64,000 bases of DNA from Vibrio sp. B1FLJ16 (GTDB taxonomy: Bacteria > Pseudomonadota > Gammaproteobacteria > Enterobacterales > Vibrionaceae): NCBI RefSeq assembly GCF_905175385.1, contig NZ_HG992749.1, forward strand, positions 2,170,001-2,234,000, in the 5' to 3' direction. Shown piece by piece: positions 37,655 to 48,910 of this stretch. The notes beneath the pieces are model-generated. The model made no database searches. It saw only the letters and a program-made list of their open reading frames with translations, and was not told where the DNA came from. The position numbers and the translations under genes are program-made. Position 1 is the stretch's first letter. Each line of letters opens with the position of its first letter.

Positions 37655-38337
37655 ATCCATCAAGCAATCCGCTTGTAATGCTGTTGGACATTTTTCGTGC
37701 ACCAACATCATGTTTTCTTGCGCTATATCAACGTGGTAGTTGGGGGTGGCAACCTTTCATCGTATTGATGATCAGTCCGTTCCTGTTTTGGGGTGCATAC
37801 TTCTCCAATGTCGACTTCTCTTGGCTTAGTGAGCAACTGACTGCTCAGTTCCAGCAAATCGATCCTGATCAAGCCGCACTGTTGGAGCCAAACACCTTAA
37901 TGGCAGGTGCGATCATCAACGATGTAGTCAACCGCTTTGCCACACTACTGCTGTTAGCGCTTTGGTTTTTACTTGCAACGAAAGCAAGCAAACAACAGTA
38001 CGGCTACTGGAAATGGTTTGCAGCGTCGTGTGCTGTTCTGTTCCCAGCTGTTCTTGGGGATATTGCAAGTTATGCAAGTTTGTTACTCAAACATGGTCAA
38101 GTGATGACATACGCGGCCGATCTCAACAGCCTTAATGGTCTGCTGAAATTGCCGCTCACCAATGAGTGGTGTCACTTTGCCAGCTCACTACCTCTGCTGC
38201 TGCCATGGTACATCGTTTTAGGTTACGGCGTCGTTCTGACCTGGACTGAGTTTGAACGCGGGCAGGCTCTGGTGAGTGCAAGCCTGCCATGGATCGTATT
38301 CTACGTAGTCTGGGCGCTTTACATTATCGTGAGTTGA
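37651..38337 (+). CDS. YIP1 family membrane protein
   Basis: 228-residue inner membrane protein with the Yip1-type arrangement: N-terminal NPLVMLLDIFRAPTSCFLALY, then about five hydrophobic segments (near 36-50, 92-110, 123-145, 180-200 and 210-228). Function unknown in bacteria. Its ATG overlaps the mltD stop, which suggests translational coupling and a possible envelope role. Confidence 0.82.
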   Translation: MNPSSNPLVMLLDIFRAPTSCFLALYQRGSWGWQPFIVLMISPFLFWGAYFSNVDFSWLSEQLTAQFQQIDPDQAALLEPNTLMAGAIINDVVNRFATLLLLALWFLLATKASKQQYGYWKWFAASCAVLFPAVLGDIASYASLLLKHGQVMTYAADLNSLNGLLKLPLTNEWCHFASSLPLLLPWYIVLGYGVVLTWTEFERGQALVSASLPWIVFYVVWALYIIVS

Positions 38338-38348
38338 TCGTCTAACGC

Positions 38349-39194
38349 TTAGTCTTCTAGGACAAACGAAACAAGTAATGGATTATGATCGGAAGCGTCG
38401 CTCTGCGGCGCTTTCGCGTTTTTAATGACTAGCCCACGATAGAACACATGGTCGAGTCGTTGTCCGGTAATGAATTGGGTTCTATGGTCCGGTGTAAATT
38501 TCACTTCTTGTAGGTTAGCTTTTTGTAAAGCTTGCTTCATTGCATCCAAGCGGTATTCATTCCAACTGTTAAAATCACCCGCGAATACAATCGGCCCTGA
38601 ATGTTGCTTTAGTAATGTCTCAAGTGCGGAGATCTGGGAGCTGTATTCATCTGTTCCGACCGTGAAATTAATCGCATGTATGTTGACCACCGCAAGCGTA
38701 TCTCCGTTACTCAGGCGATACTGGCTGTACAGTGCGGATTTTGGTAAACGCAACCAGGGTTCAGTCGACGTGTAAGCACAGGCTTTTTCCGGCAATTTTT
38801 GCGCAATATTAATGACCCCAGCCCCGCTTCCCAACGCTTTAAATGCACTTACTTGGTTGCTTATCCAGCTGCCATCCACCAGCCACTGCTTAAATGACTC
38901 TGTCATGCTTGCCTCTTGCAGCAGTAACAATTGCCTGTCTGCTGACAGTCGTTCAAGCGCAGTTTGCCAGTTTTCTTTCCCTTGTTTATATATATTCCAG
39001 ACTAAAACATTGAGCTGACCATTGTCATCTAAGAATTGTGAGTTATTAAACGCAATACACTGAATATCCTCGCTAATCTCTTCACCAGCCTGCGTGATAA
39101 TCTGTGGTTGCTCCGGAACAGTGAAGATGAGTTGAAAGCCGAGTACCACGGCCATGAAAAAAAAGACTATTGCCAGGACAATACGTTTAAGCAT
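38349..39194 (-). CDS. endonuclease/exonuclease/phosphatase family protein, YafD-like
   Basis: 281-residue EEP-fold protein with an N-terminal membrane anchor (about 4-26). Catalytic-fold blocks are visible: VLVWNIYKQG, LLLQEA (metal Glu), VNIHAINF, FAGDFNSWN, RLDHVFYRG and SDHNPLLV with the catalytic His. It resembles E. coli YafD, which also lies near mltD and gloB. Substrate unknown. The stop lies 11 bases from the convergent YIP1 stop with no hairpin between. Confidence 0.85.
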   Translation of the reverse strand: MLKRIVLAIVFFFMAVVLGFQLIFTVPEQPQIITQAGEEISEDIQCIAFNNSQFLDDNGQLNVLVWNIYKQGKENWQTALERLSADRQLLLLQEASMTESFKQWLVDGSWISNQVSAFKALGSGAGVINIAQKLPEKACAYTSTEPWLRLPKSALYSQYRLSNGDTLAVVNIHAINFTVGTDEYSSQISALETLLKQHSGPIVFAGDFNSWNEYRLDAMKQALQKANLQEVKFTPDHRTQFITGQRLDHVFYRGLVIKNAKAPQSDASDHNPLLVSFVLED

Positions 39195-39218
39195 GAGGCC
39201 TTACCTAACTATATGTAA

Positions 39219-39246
39219 TAAAAAAGGAGCCTTATCAGGCTCCCTT
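39219..39246 (-). terminator. intrinsic terminator after glnB
   Basis: Minus strand AAGGGAGCC, 6-base loop, GGCTCCTTTTTT. It lies between glnB and the YafD-like gene. Confidence 0.85.
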
Positions 39247-39278
39247 AAGCTTAATCGAAAATAAATTCGCATTGAAAT

Positions 39279-39626
<348 letters not shown>

Positions 39627-39750
39627 TTAAGCATCAATCGTATGCGGATATTATCGTTTACCGTCTTACAACATTCAATCTTTGTCTCTAATCAGCATTA
39701 TAATATATTGAGTTTGATGAATATTTTAGAGCAAAAATCACAAAGCCAGA

Positions 39751-39772
39751 GCAATGCTCTGGCTTTGGTTAA
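39751..39772 (-). terminator. intrinsic terminator after cytochrome c gene
   Basis: Minus strand AAAGCCAGAGCATTGCTCTGGCTTT followed by GTGATTTTTG, a near-perfect stem with a T-rich tail. Confidence 0.75.
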
Positions 39773-39793
39773 GATTCACTAAAGAAAGTGCAA

Positions 39794-40105
39794 CTATAAG
39801 CTGGAATAGTACGCTGCTAAGTTAGCAATATCATCATCAGAAAGCAGTGATGCTTGTGCCTGCATTACTGCTGCGAGACCACCATTACGCTCTTTGTTCT
39901 TGTACGCTTTGATTGAGCTCATGATGTACTGTGCATTCTGCCCTTTCAGATTCGGGTATCCAGGAATAGCAGCAATACCATCAGCACCATGACACGCAGC
40001 ACACACTGCCGATTTAGCCTGTCCGGCAGCAACATCACCTGTCGCCAACGCTTGCCCTGACAACATGGTTAGCGCCATAACAGCACCCATCATTACTTTT
40101 TTCAT
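39794..40105 (-). CDS. periplasmic cytochrome c (c5/c553 type)
   Basis: 103-residue precursor from ATG 40105, with signal peptide ending GQALA and TAGGTG before the start. The heme-attachment motif is CAACH and the axial Met is probably in [10 protein letters not shown]. The size and the ending LAAYYSSL are typical of small soluble electron carriers. An upstream in-frame start at 40144 would hide the signal. The redox partner is unknown. Confidence 0.9.
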   Translation of the reverse strand: MKKVMMGAVMALTMLSGQALATGDVAAGQAKSAVCAACHGADGIAAIPGYPNLKGQNAQYIMSSIKAYKNKERNGGLAAVMQAQASLLSDDDIANLAAYYSSL

Positions 40106-40158
40106 TGCATCACCTAATCGATTTTTATTTAGACGTATTTTCAATATTATCTCACGGA

Positions 40159-41476
40159 TTACAGATGCTTACGCCAAATCAGCTCACAATCCTGACCACT
40201 AAATGCCTTATCAATAAACAAATCGGCGACGGCTACTACCTGGCCTTGATACATAAGAATCGGAGTCTGACGACGCAACCAGCTCGGCACCCGGTACTCC
40301 TGAAACAATTTTTTTTAGTTTGCGGCTGTGATTACGTGTTTCCGGATGAGCAGACAGCCCCTCCGGGTTGAATGTAACACTTAGTAGATCGGGCTGCGAC
40401 GGCAGCGCGATGTTAGCTTGTTTTGACGCGGAGCTTAACGTTAAATCACCTAAGCTCCCTGGAAGAACAAGCGGTAAATTAAGGCGTATTGTGCTTTGCC
40501 AGTCGGTGAGATCAGGCATTTCAGTAACCCAGTACAGTTTGTTCTGGAAGCGGCGTACTTCACCCTGCTTTAACTTAAGTTTTGGATTGGCATCTTGCTG
40601 TGCCTGAGCTACTTCTTTCCAGATCAGACCGAGTTGCATTTGAGTTGGCATCTGAGCATTCTGCTTAGCAAGCCACATGCGAATTAAACGAGCGCGGGCA
40701 AGCTCGCTGTGTGACACTAGCTGCGCAATATCTAAGCTTAGGTCTGCCTGCAATGCTCGCTGAAAGATATCATTAAGCAGTTCGTCTAATAGCGATTCTT
40801 GTTGAGCACAAAGGGACGCGCTGCGTTGCACTGCCTGGTGAATACTCTGCCAGCGTCGGGACAACTCGGGGACAACTTGATGGCGCAGAAAATTACGGTC
40901 GTAACGGGTATCTTGGTTGCTCTCATCTTCTACCCATTCAAGGTCTAACGACTGTGCAATGGCCTCGATATCTTCTCGACGAATAGGCAGTAGTGGCCGG
41001 ATAAGAGTACCTTGTGAAAAAGGCATACTCTCAGCCATGCATGACAACCCTTTAGGGCCACTGCCACGTTTTAGCGCCAGAAGGAAGGTTTCAAGCTGAT
41101 CATCAGCATGCTGCCCTGTCATTAACAGATCGCCATGCTCAACGTGCTTCTCAAGTGCCTGGTAGCGTGCTTCACGGGCGAGTAACTCGATACTTTCGCC
41201 ACTACCGATATCCAGACTAACGCGTTCTATCGCAAAGGAAATACCTGCTTGAGCTGCCCACAATCGGCATTTATCAGCCCAATCATCGGCGTTATCGCTT
41301 AATCCATGATGTACATACACAGCATGGCAGCGAATAGCATGTTCTTGCTGATAACGACGCAGTAATTCGAGCAACAAGCGAGAATCAACGCCACCACTAA
41401 AGGCTAAAACGACTTTAGTCTGAGGCTGATAGTACGCCGTTAATATCCGGGCAAAGTGCTGATAAAGCGATTCCAT
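40159..41476 (-). CDS. tilS: tRNA(Ile)-lysidine synthase, frameshifted near the C-terminus
   Basis: Converts C34 of the AUA-reading tRNA-Ile to lysidine; usually essential. ATG 41476 gives [10 protein letters not shown]-loop SGGVDS follows. The reading frame is intact up to SRKLKKI, then enters a wrong frame and stops at 40211. The cause is a run of eight A on the coding strand (eight T at 40309-40316); with seven A the frame continues [16 protein letters not shown], then [11 protein letters not shown] and ends IWRKHL at 40159, which is the normal C-terminal TilS domain (438 residues). Either an assembly error, a recent mutation, or expression by slippage. Confidence 0.88.
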
Positions 41477-41498
41477 AAAGATTCGGTCCAAGAGATAC

Positions 41499-41529
41499 AA
41501 AAAAGGGCCGGACTCACATCCAACCCTTT
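41499..41529 (-). terminator. intrinsic terminator after accA
   Basis: Minus strand AAGGGTTGGA, 6-base loop, TCCGGCCCTTTTTT with two G-T pairs. It overlaps the region just upstream of tilS. Confidence 0.7.
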
Positions 41530-41556
41530 CTATGTTATACCTTATCTAAGCAAGAA

Positions 41557-42516
41557 TCAGCAGTAACCGTAGCTCATCAGACGCTGGTAACGACGCTCAC
41601 GCAACGCTTCTTTATCTAGATGTACTAACTCCTCCAGCTGACGAAGCAGAGTTGCTTTCATGTTTTCTGCCATTTGAACATGATTACGATGTGCACCGCC
41701 CAGAGGCTCTTCGATAATTTCATCGATCAGCTCAAGCTCTTTAAGACGAGGTGCAGTCAGACCCATTGCTTCTGCCGCCTGAGGAGCTTTATCAGAGTCG
41801 CGCCACAAAATAGAAGCACAACCTTCCGGTGAAATTACTGAGTACGTAGAGTACTGAAGCATGTTCACGTAGTCACCCACACCAATCGCGAGAGCACCAC
41901 CTGAACCGCCTTCACCTACAACGTTACAGATCACTGGAACTTTAAGACCTGACATCACTTTAAGGTTCTTTGCGATAGCTTCAGACTGGCCGCGTTCTTC
42001 CGCACCAACACCAGGATAAGCACCAGCAGTGTCGATAAAGGTGATGATTGGCATGTTAAAGCGCTCAGCCATTTCCATCAGGCGAAGCGCTTTACGGTAA
42101 CCTTCAGGTTTTGGCATACCAAAGTTACGTCTCACTTTCTCTTTGGTTTCACGACCTTTCTGGTGACCGATGATCATTACAGGCCGGCCTTCCAGGCGAG
42201 CGATACCACCCACAATAGCTTTGTCGTCCGCGAACGCACGGTCACCTGCAAGTTCATCAAACTCTTCAAATACATGCTGAACGTAATCCAGTGTATACGG
42301 ACGTAATGGGTGACGAGCCAGCTGAGCAGTTTCCCACGCACCTAAGTTACTAAAGGTTTTTTTCTTCAGTTCCAGGCTCTTTTTCTCTAGCTGTTCGATT
42401 TCTTTATCTAGGTCAACCGCAGCATCACCACCGTGGCGAGATACATCGCGCAGGGCTTCAATTTTTGCTTCTAGTTCTGCAATTGGCTTTTCAAATTCAA
42501 GAAAGTTTAGGCTCAT
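41557..42516 (-). CDS. accA: acetyl-CoA carboxylase carboxyltransferase alpha subunit
   Basis: Subunit of the carboxyltransferase that makes malonyl-CoA for fatty acid synthesis. 319 residues, the same length as E. coli AccA. N-terminal helical region [18 protein letters not shown], then the crotonase-like domain with [20 protein letters not shown] and [12 protein letters not shown]. It lies 47 bases after dnaE, as in E. coli; a terminator follows. accD is not in the window. Confidence 0.97.
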   Translation of the reverse strand: MSLNFLEFEKPIAELEAKIEALRDVSRHGGDAAVDLDKEIEQLEKKSLELKKKTFSNLGAWETAQLARHPLRPYTLDYVQHVFEEFDELAGDRAFADDKAIVGGIARLEGRPVMIIGHQKGRETKEKVRRNFGMPKPEGYRKALRLMEMAERFNMPIITFIDTAGAYPGVGAEERGQSEAIAKNLKVMSGLKVPVICNVVGEGGSGGALAIGVGDYVNMLQYSTYSVISPEGCASILWRDSDKAPQAAEAMGLTAPRLKELELIDEIIEEPLGGAHRNHVQMAENMKATLLRQLEELVHLDKEALRERRYQRLMSYGYC

Positions 42517-42563
42517 CTATGAATCCTTGTTGACTCAGCGTCTTACATATCGCACTGAATTTT

Positions 42564-45500
42564 TTAGTTAAATTCAAGTTCTACCTGGGTTGAACCAAGT
42601 AACTGTTTTAAGTCGTCTATTAATGTATCACTAGGCGTTACTCGCCACTCGGTGCCCAATGTTAACCGCGCTCTGGCGTCGGCACGCTGGTAGTATACAT
42701 TGACGGGTACGGTTCCGGCTTTGTGCGGTTCTAAAATACGACTGAACTGCTCGAAGAACTGATCATTGATCTGATTTGCATCAATCGATACCGATAAACC
42801 ACGAGCGTATTTTTCGCGCGCGCTGCCAAGATCCATCACTTCACGCGCCGACATTTTAAGGCCACCATTGAAGTCATCAAAGCTGACCTGTCCGGAAACC
42901 ACTAAAATTCTGTCTTTTTCGAGAAGTTCTGCATACCGATCTAGCGCATCGGAGAATAACATCACTTCCATTCGACCACTTCGGTCATCCAGTGTCATGA
43001 TACCGATACGAGTTCCACGCTTGGTGGTCATAACCCGGGCGGCGATTACTAAGCCTGCGACGGTCACTGATTGATCTCGTCGTGTCGGAGTCGCGTCTTT
43101 TAGTCGACAACTGGTGTATTTGTTTAGTTCCTTCAAATACGCGTTAATGGGATGTCCGGTCAAATATAAGCCAAGAGTCTCACGCTCACCTTCCAACCAT
43201 ACTTTCTCAGGCCATGGAGGGACTTGGGTATATTTGTTTTCAACTTCTTCTGGCGCATCAGTCAGGACACCGAACATATCCCCTTGTCCGAATGCCTCAG
43301 CCTGGTGATGTTGACTCGCCGCTTTTACCGCATCATTCAACGATGCCATCATCGCAGCTCGATGCGGGCCAAGTCGGTCTAGCGCACCAGCATATATCAG
43401 TTTTTCAATAACACGCTTATTGACGCGCTTAAGATCGATACGAGCACAGAAGTCAAACAGGTCTTTAAAGTGACCGCCCTTATTTCGTGCTTCCAAAATT
43501 GCATCAATCGGCCCTTCACCAACCCCTTTAATGGCGCCGATACCGTAAACAATGGCACCGTTTTCATCGACATTAAAGCGGTATAGACCCGAGTTAATAT
43601 CTGGTGGAAGTACGGTCAGTTTCATGCGGAAACATTCGTCCACCAGCCCCACCACTTTCTCGGTGTTATCCATATCGGCGGTCATTACCGCAGCCATGAA
43701 CTCCGCTGGATAATGCATTTTCAGCCACAGCGTCTGGTAGGAAACCAAAGCATATGCGGCAGAGTGCGATTTGTTAAAGCCGTAACCGGCGAACTTTTCT
43801 ACCAAGTCGAAGATTTTCATCGCCAACTCGCCGTCGACACCGTTCTCAACCGCACCAGCTTCAAAGGTAGCACGCTGCTTGGCCATCTCTTCCGGCTTTT
43901 TCTTACCCATCGCACGACGCAACATGTCCGCACCACCCAAGGTGTAACCAGACAGAACCTGTGCAATCTGCATTACCTGCTCCTGATACAGGATGATGCC
44001 GTAAGTTGGATCGAGAATTTCTTTTAATGACTCATGTTGCCATTTTTCATCCGGGTAAGAGATTGCTTCACGGCCATGCTTACGGTCGATAAAGTTATCT
44101 ACCATGCCCGATTGCAGCGGGCCCGGACGAAACAGCGCCACCAGTGCGATAATATCTTCAAAACAGTCAGGCTGAAGTCGTTTGATCAGCTCTTTCATAC
44201 CACGTGATTCCAGCTGGAATACCGCCGTAGTTTCTGAATTTTGCAATAGGCGGAATGACGCCGCATCGTCAAGAGGAATCGACTCGATACGAACCGGTGG
44301 TTTACCTTCACGCTGTAAACGCGGGTTAATCAGACCCAAAGCCCAGTCAATGATGGTCAGAGTGCGCAGACCCAGGAAGTCAAACTTAACCAAACCGGCG
44401 GTTTCAACGTCGTTTTTATCGAACTGAGTAACCGGAAAATGACCTTCGGAGTCCGCATAAATCGGCGCAAAATCCGTAATTGTGGTTGGCGAGATAACCA
44501 CACCACCCGCGTGCTTACCTGCGTTTCGGGTACAACCTTCTAATATGCGACACATATCGATGAGTTCTTTAACTTCCTCATCCGCCTCATACAGCTCAGG
44601 TAGTGCAGGTTCAGCCTTAAACGCTTTCTCAAGCGTCATCCCCGGATCGGGTGGCACCAGCTTGGAGATTCGGTCAACAAAACCGAATGGATGTCCGAGT
44701 ACACGTCCCACGTCGCGAATTACCGCTTTGGCCGCCATGGTACCAAAGGTAATGATCTGAGATACCGCATCACGGCCGTACATTTCGGCCACGTGGTCGA
44801 TCACGCGGTCGCGCTTATCCATACAGAAGTCGACGTCGAAATCGGGCATCGAAACACGTTCCGGGTTCAGGAAACGTTCGAATAGCAAGTCGTACTCAAG
44901 CGGATCGAGATCCGTAATTTTCAGTGCATACGCCACCAAAGAACCGGCACCTGAACCACGACCAGGTCCCACCGGGATATCGTTATCTTTTGACCACTGA
45001 ATGAACTCCATTACGATCAGGAAGTAACCCGGGAAACCCATGTTGTTGATTACTTCAAGTTCGATTTTAAGGCGGTCATCGTATTCCGGGCGGCGTCTCG
45101 CGCGCTCTTCTTCATCCGGGAACAGAAACTCAAGTCGCTCCTCTAAACCCTCTTCCGATTTTTTAACCAGGAATTCGGTTTCTTCCATCCCTTCGGTCGG
45201 GAAAGCGGGCAGGAAGTATTCACCAAGACGCACAGTAACGTTACAGCGCTTAGCAATTTCGACACTGTTTTCCAGTGCTTCAGGAATGTCAGCAAACAGC
45301 TCACACATCTCTTCTTCACTACGAAGGTACTGCTGCGGGCTGTAATTTTTTGGTCTGCGCGGGTCTTCTAAGGTGTAACCGTCATGGATTGCAACACGAA
45401 TTTCATGAGCATCGAAGCGATCAGCACTTAGGAATACGACTTCGTTTGTCGCCACAACAGGGAGATCAACTTGCTCTGCCAGTTCAACTGCAAAGTGCAG

Positions 45501-46043
45501 ATAAGTTTCTTCGTCCGGACGACCGGTACGAATGAGTTCCAAATAATAACGATCAGGGAAATGCTGCTTATAAAACTCAACGCAGCTTTCGACCAACTTA
45601 CGGTTACCTTTGAGCAACGCCTTACCGATATCACCATTCTTAGCGCCGGAAAGGACAATCAAGCCTTCCGACATTTCTGCCAGCCAGGTTTTATCAATAA
45701 CCGGCTGATGCTGGACGTGCCCGCGCAGATAGGCTTTGGAAATAAGCAATGTCAGGTTTTTGTAACCGGCATTATCGGTAGCCAGTACTGTTAACTGTGT
45801 CAGCTCCTCACCGAACTCATCAGATTGCATTTTGAAATCTGCGCCGATGATCGGTTTCACACCGCAGCCATGCGCAGTGCCATAAAATTTCACCAAACCA
45901 CACAGGTTGGTGAAATCGGTCAATGCCATCGCAGGCATGCCAAGCTCGGCGACTTTCTTAACTATCGGTGGAACTTTGTTGATACCATCCACCATCGAGA
46001 AATCACTATGAACACGAAGGTGAATGAATTTGGGATCTGACAT
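42564..46043 (-). CDS. dnaE: DNA polymerase III alpha subunit
   Basis: Catalytic subunit of the replicative polymerase, 1159 residues (E. coli 1160). N-terminal PHP domain ([15 protein letters not shown]), palm with the catalytic Asp pair in [14 protein letters not shown] and the third Asp in LVKFDFLGL, tandem HhH region, and an OB fold near 995-1070 ([13 protein letters not shown]). The PHP domain keeps several metal-type His/Asp residues but is degenerate, as in E. coli. It lies between rnhB and accA in the conserved order. The proofreading partner dnaQ is at 33042-33764. Confidence 0.98.
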   Translation of the reverse strand: MSDPKFIHLRVHSDFSMVDGINKVPPIVKKVAELGMPAMALTDFTNLCGLVKFYGTAHGCGVKPIIGADFKMQSDEFGEELTQLTVLATDNAGYKNLTLLISKAYLRGHVQHQPVIDKTWLAEMSEGLIVLSGAKNGDIGKALLKGNRKLVESCVEFYKQHFPDRYYLELIRTGRPDEETYLHFAVELAEQVDLPVVATNEVVFLSADRFDAHEIRVAIHDGYTLEDPRRPKNYSPQQYLRSEEEMCELFADIPEALENSVEIAKRCNVTVRLGEYFLPAFPTEGMEETEFLVKKSEEGLEERLEFLFPDEEERARRRPEYDDRLKIELEVINNMGFPGYFLIVMEFIQWSKDNDIPVGPGRGSGAGSLVAYALKITDLDPLEYDLLFERFLNPERVSMPDFDVDFCMDKRDRVIDHVAEMYGRDAVSQIITFGTMAAKAVIRDVGRVLGHPFGFVDRISKLVPPDPGMTLEKAFKAEPALPELYEADEEVKELIDMCRILEGCTRNAGKHAGGVVISPTTITDFAPIYADSEGHFPVTQFDKNDVETAGLVKFDFLGLRTLTIIDWALGLINPRLQREGKPPVRIESIPLDDAASFRLLQNSETTAVFQLESRGMKELIKRLQPDCFEDIIALVALFRPGPLQSGMVDNFIDRKHGREAISYPDEKWQHESLKEILDPTYGIILYQEQVMQIAQVLSGYTLGGADMLRRAMGKKKPEEMAKQRATFEAGAVENGVDGELAMKIFDLVEKFAGYGFNKSHSAAYALVSYQTLWLKMHYPAEFMAAVMTADMDNTEKVVGLVDECFRMKLTVLPPDINSGLYRFNVDENGAIVYGIGAIKGVGEGPIDAILEARNKGGHFKDLFDFCARIDLKRVNKRVIEKLIYAGALDRLGPHRAAMMASLNDAVKAASQHHQAEAFGQGDMFGVLTDAPEEVENKYTQVPPWPEKVWLEGERETLGLYLTGHPINAYLKELNKYTSCRLKDATPTRRDQSVTVAGLVIAARVMTTKRGTRIGIMTLDDRSGRMEVMLFSDALDRYAELLEKDRILVVSGQVSFDDFNGGLKMSAREVMDLGSAREKYARGLSVSIDANQINDQFFEQFSRILEPHKAGTVPVNVYYQRADARARLTLGTEWRVTPSDTLIDDLKQLLGSTQVELEFN

Positions 46044-46141
46044 TAACAGGTACCGTGTAACTCTTTTGATTTGAAATTCTTTTAAGGAAGCGGGTTATAA
46101 CACCTCTATTCCCTTAATACTACTCGTTAATTAATGATGTG

Positions 46142-46840
46142 TTAATCAACAATGCCGAGTACTTTTTTTACCGGCTTAAAGCTCTTGCGATGCTCTTCAA
46201 TGACACCATGTTGTTCTATCGCTTCAAAATGTGCTTTAGTTGGATAGCCCTTGTGCTTGGCAAAGCCAAACTGCGGATATAACTTGTCCAACTCTTCCAT
46301 CTCGTTATCACGCACTACTTTAGCAATAATGGACGCTGCACTTATCTCAGCTACGCGCAAATCTCCCTTTACCACCGCTTGTGCATCCATTGGAAGATCA
46401 GGGCAGCGATTGCCATCAATAAGTACCAGCTCCGGCTGAACATTTAAACCGGCAATTGCACGTTGCATCGCAACCATTGTCGCTTGCAAAATATTTAGTT
46501 CATCAATTTCTTGGGGAGAACATCGACCTACCGCCCAGGCTAGTGCTTTTTCTTTAATCTCAGGCAGAAGAGCTAAGCGCTTTTTCTCACTGAGCTTTTT
46601 AGAGTCATTTAAGCCTTCAATCGGATTATTGGGATCCAAAATTACTGCAGCAGTTACCACATCGCCAACCAAGGGACCACGCCCGACCTCATCAACACCG
46701 GCAATGAGCTGATAGCCCTTAGGATATTCAAACGGCGGAAGTTCGACTTTCGCTTTCGTCGTATTGGTTTTGGGAGACTTAGCTTTGGTAGACCCAGTTT
46801 TTACAGACGTAGTTTTTACGGACGTAGCTTTCGCAACCAT
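46142..46840 (-). CDS. rnhB: ribonuclease HII with Lys/Thr-repeat N-terminal extension
   Basis: Cleaves RNA at ribonucleotides embedded in DNA. 232 residues. Catalytic [10 protein letters not shown] starts at Asp50, and the later acidic residues lie in [11 protein letters not shown] and [14 protein letters not shown]. Residues 4-33 form six pentapeptides beginning with Lys ([30 protein letters not shown]), about 26 residues more than typical RnhB. The start is supported by AAAGGTAG upstream and the 9-base gap to lpxB. The basic tail could bind nucleic acid; that is inference. Confidence 0.95.
   Translation of the reverse strand: MVAKATSVKTTSVKTGSTKAKSPKTNTTKAKVELPPFEYPKGYQLIAGVDEVGRGPLVGDVVTAAVILDPNNPIEGLNDSKKLSEKKRLALLPEIKEKALAWAVGRCSPQEIDELNILQATMVAMQRAIAGLNVQPELVLIDGNRCPDLPMDAQAVVKGDLRVAEISAASIIAKVVRDNEMEELDKLYPQFGFAKHKGYPTKAHFEAIEQHGVIEEHRKSFKPVKKVLGIVD
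46742..46831 (-). repeat. rnhB: 15-bp period repeat inside rnhB
   Basis: Imperfect tandem repeat of six 15-base units encoding pentapeptides with Lys first. The two best units differ by few bases (plus strand AGACGTAGTTTTTAC and AGACCCAGTTTTTAC). The repeat keeps frame, so unit number could vary without breaking the gene. Confidence 0.7.
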
Positions 46841-46849
46841 GGATGTTAT

Positions 46850-47989
46850 CTACCTTTCTATCAATTTTAGTACTGCGTTTGCAGCTTGGTGATCCGCGTC
46901 TTTACGTATCCAGTGATGCATTTCGGTAAACTTGTCTAACATCTCTTGGTTATCACTCTCTAGCAGACGAGCGACCTCATCAAACAAGTTTTCCGCGGTA
47001 CAATCTTCTTGCAGGTACTCTTTGACCAACTCTTTGTCGGCGAGAATATTCGGCAGTGACACGTATTGCGTTTTCAACAGACGCTTGGCCAGGAAAGCAG
47101 TCAGCGCATTGACCCGATAACCAACAACCATTGGGCGTTTAAGCAACATGCACTCCAGAGCAACGGTACCCGAAGCCAGCATTACTGCGTCCGACGCCGT
47201 AATTACATTCCGAGCGGTATCGTCCACCAGCTTAAAATCCAGCTCGGGCGCATGTTCTTTCCAAACTTGCTCAAACTGCTCACGGCGTTTTTGGTTTACC
47301 AGTGCAACGACAAAGCCTAAGTCGGGGTATTTCTGGTGCAGTAATTTACAGGTTTCAATAAATGGCTGCGAGAGCATTTTCAGTTCGCTGCCGCGACTTC
47401 CCGGCAAAACAGCTAGCCATTGTTTATCTTGCTCTAGTGCTAGTATCTCACGTGCAGATGCTTTGTCTGACTCAAGAGGAATCGAGTCCGCTAACGTGTG
47501 GCCGATGAATTCACATGGCACATTAAACTTGTCGTAAAAAGCTTTTTCAAACGGCAGGAAGGCTAAAACCAGATTAGTTGCTGCTTCAATCTTGAAAATA
47601 CGTTTCTGTCGCCAAGCCCAAACTGATGGACTGACATAATGAACCGTCTTGATACCCGCTTGTTTAAGGTCTAGTTCAAGACGTAAATTGAAATCGGGTG
47701 CATCAATGCCGACAAAGACGTCCGGTGGGTTTTGAGTAAAGTATTTAACCAGTTCAGCTTTAACTTTGAGTAAGCGAGGTAAACGCCCAAGCACTTCTAC
47801 CAAGCCCATGACAGCCAGCTCTTCCATATCGAAGAGAGACTCACACCCTTGAGCAATCATTTTGGGGCCGCCAATACCCACAAATTCAGCATTTGGATAC
47901 TGTTCTTTAACGGCTTTGATAAAGCCTTCACCCAAAGTATCACCGGAAAGTTCTCCGGCGATGATGCCAATTCGTAATGGTTTTTCCAT
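46850..47989 (-). CDS. lpxB: lipid-A-disaccharide synthase
   Basis: Glycosyltransferase that joins UDP-2,3-diacylglucosamine and lipid X in lipid A synthesis, on the inner face of the inner membrane. 379 residues. N-terminal [36 protein letters not shown], and VLPGSRGSE. Followed by rnhB after 9 bases. Upstream, between lpxA and lpxB, are a hairpin and four 7-bp repeats next to its ribosome site. Confidence 0.97.
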   Translation of the reverse strand: MEKPLRIGIIAGELSGDTLGEGFIKAVKEQYPNAEFVGIGGPKMIAQGCESLFDMEELAVMGLVEVLGRLPRLLKVKAELVKYFTQNPPDVFVGIDAPDFNLRLELDLKQAGIKTVHYVSPSVWAWRQKRIFKIEAATNLVLAFLPFEKAFYDKFNVPCEFIGHTLADSIPLESDKASAREILALEQDKQWLAVLPGSRGSELKMLSQPFIETCKLLHQKYPDLGFVVALVNQKRREQFEQVWKEHAPELDFKLVDDTARNVITASDAVMLASGTVALECMLLKRPMVVGYRVNALTAFLAKRLLKTQYVSLPNILADKELVKEYLQEDCTAENLFDEVARLLESDNQEMLDKFTEMHHWIRKDADHQAANAVLKLIER

Positions 47990-47999
47990 ATCGATCCCG

Positions 48000-48027
48000 C
48001 TCTATGTACTATGCCCTGTGCTCTATG
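48000..48027. repeat. four tandem 7-bp repeats before lpxB
   Basis: CTCTATG, TACTATG, CCCTGTG, CTCTATG in direct succession (plus strand). The array ends 10 bases from the lpxB start (47989) and touches its ribosome site GGGA. Confidence 0.7.
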
Positions 48028-48061
48028 AATAAGGTAATGCGATTCCCTATCCATAAAACAC

Positions 48062-48098
48062 AAAAAAGACCGCGGCCCGAGTCGGGCGCGATCTTTTC
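48062..48098 (-). terminator. hairpin between lpxA and lpxB
   Basis: Minus strand GATCGCGCCCGA, short loop, a partly matching CGGGCCGCGGTC and a run of six T. Imperfect but GC-rich; it may reduce transcription from lpxA into lpxB. Confidence 0.6.
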
Positions 48099-48120
48099 AA
48101 TTTATCTGACCATTCGTGAA

Positions 48121-48909
48121 TTAACGAATGATGCCACGTTCCGTAGTTTCCAGAATGTCACAGAAACGCTTTACTGCCGGCCACTCTTGCGCCATTTCAG
48201 CTAAGACAGGTTTCACTTCTTCCAGAGTTTTACCAGAACGGTAGATTTCTTTATACGCCTTTTGCAACGCACGAATCTCTGGTTTCTCGAAGCCGTTACG
48301 CTTCAACCCAACCAAATTCAAACCAAACGGTGTTGCATGGTTACCTTGTGCAAGGACATACGCCGGAATGTCCTGAACAACAGCAGAACAGCCGCCAACG
48401 TAAGCATATGCACCAACAGTACAGAATGGATGAATCGCAGACAGAGCCATAACTCCGGCATGATCTTCAACCGTGACGTGACCACCAAGAATCGAGTTGT
48501 TACCAATATGAGTGTGGTTACCTACAACAACGTCATGAGCGATGTGCGCATTAACACACAGCAGATTATCATCGCCAATGATAGTCGTTGCTTTGTCTTG
48601 CACAGTGCCACGGTGAACCTGAACCGCTTCGCGAATCACATTGCGGTCACCGATAACCACAGTTGTATCTTCTCCGCCGTATTTCTTATCTTGGTTCTCT
48701 TCACCAATCACAGCATGCGGGAAAATGCGGTTATCTTTACCAATTTTTGTATGGCCTTTAATAACAACATGCGACATCACTTCGGTGCCTTCACCAATTT
48801 CAACCGTAGAGGTGATGTAAGTGAATGGACCAACAGTCACATTAGCGCCAATAATTGCGCCTTCTTCTACCACCGCTGCCGGGTGGATTTTAGCGGTTTC
48901 ATGAATCAT
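48121..48909 (-). CDS. lpxA: acyl-ACP--UDP-N-acetylglucosamine O-acyltransferase
   Basis: First step of lipid A synthesis. 262 residues, left-handed parallel beta-helix of hexapeptide repeats (IHPAAVVEEGAIIGANV onward), with the catalytic His in the NAHIAHDVVVGN block and a C-terminal helical domain. Start ATG 48909 (MIHETAKIHP) lies one base after the fabZ stop; the longer frame overlaps fabZ and is not family-like. Confidence 0.97.
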   Translation of the reverse strand: MIHETAKIHPAAVVEEGAIIGANVTVGPFTYITSTVEIGEGTEVMSHVVIKGHTKIGKDNRIFPHAVIGEENQDKKYGGEDTTVVIGDRNVIREAVQVHRGTVQDKATTIIGDDNLLCVNAHIAHDVVVGNHTHIGNNSILGGHVTVEDHAGVMALSAIHPFCTVGAYAYVGGCSAVVQDIPAYVLAQGNHATPFGLNLVGLKRNGFEKPEIRALQKAYKEIYRSGKTLEEVKPVLAEMAQEWPAVKRFCDILETTERGIIR

Positions 48910-48910
48910 A

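Noticed and set aside
46742..46831. Later start for rnhB that would remove the Lys/Thr repeats
   Set aside because: No in-frame ATG or GTG with a ribosome site between the repeats and the catalytic domain; AAAGGTAG precedes the upstream ATG.
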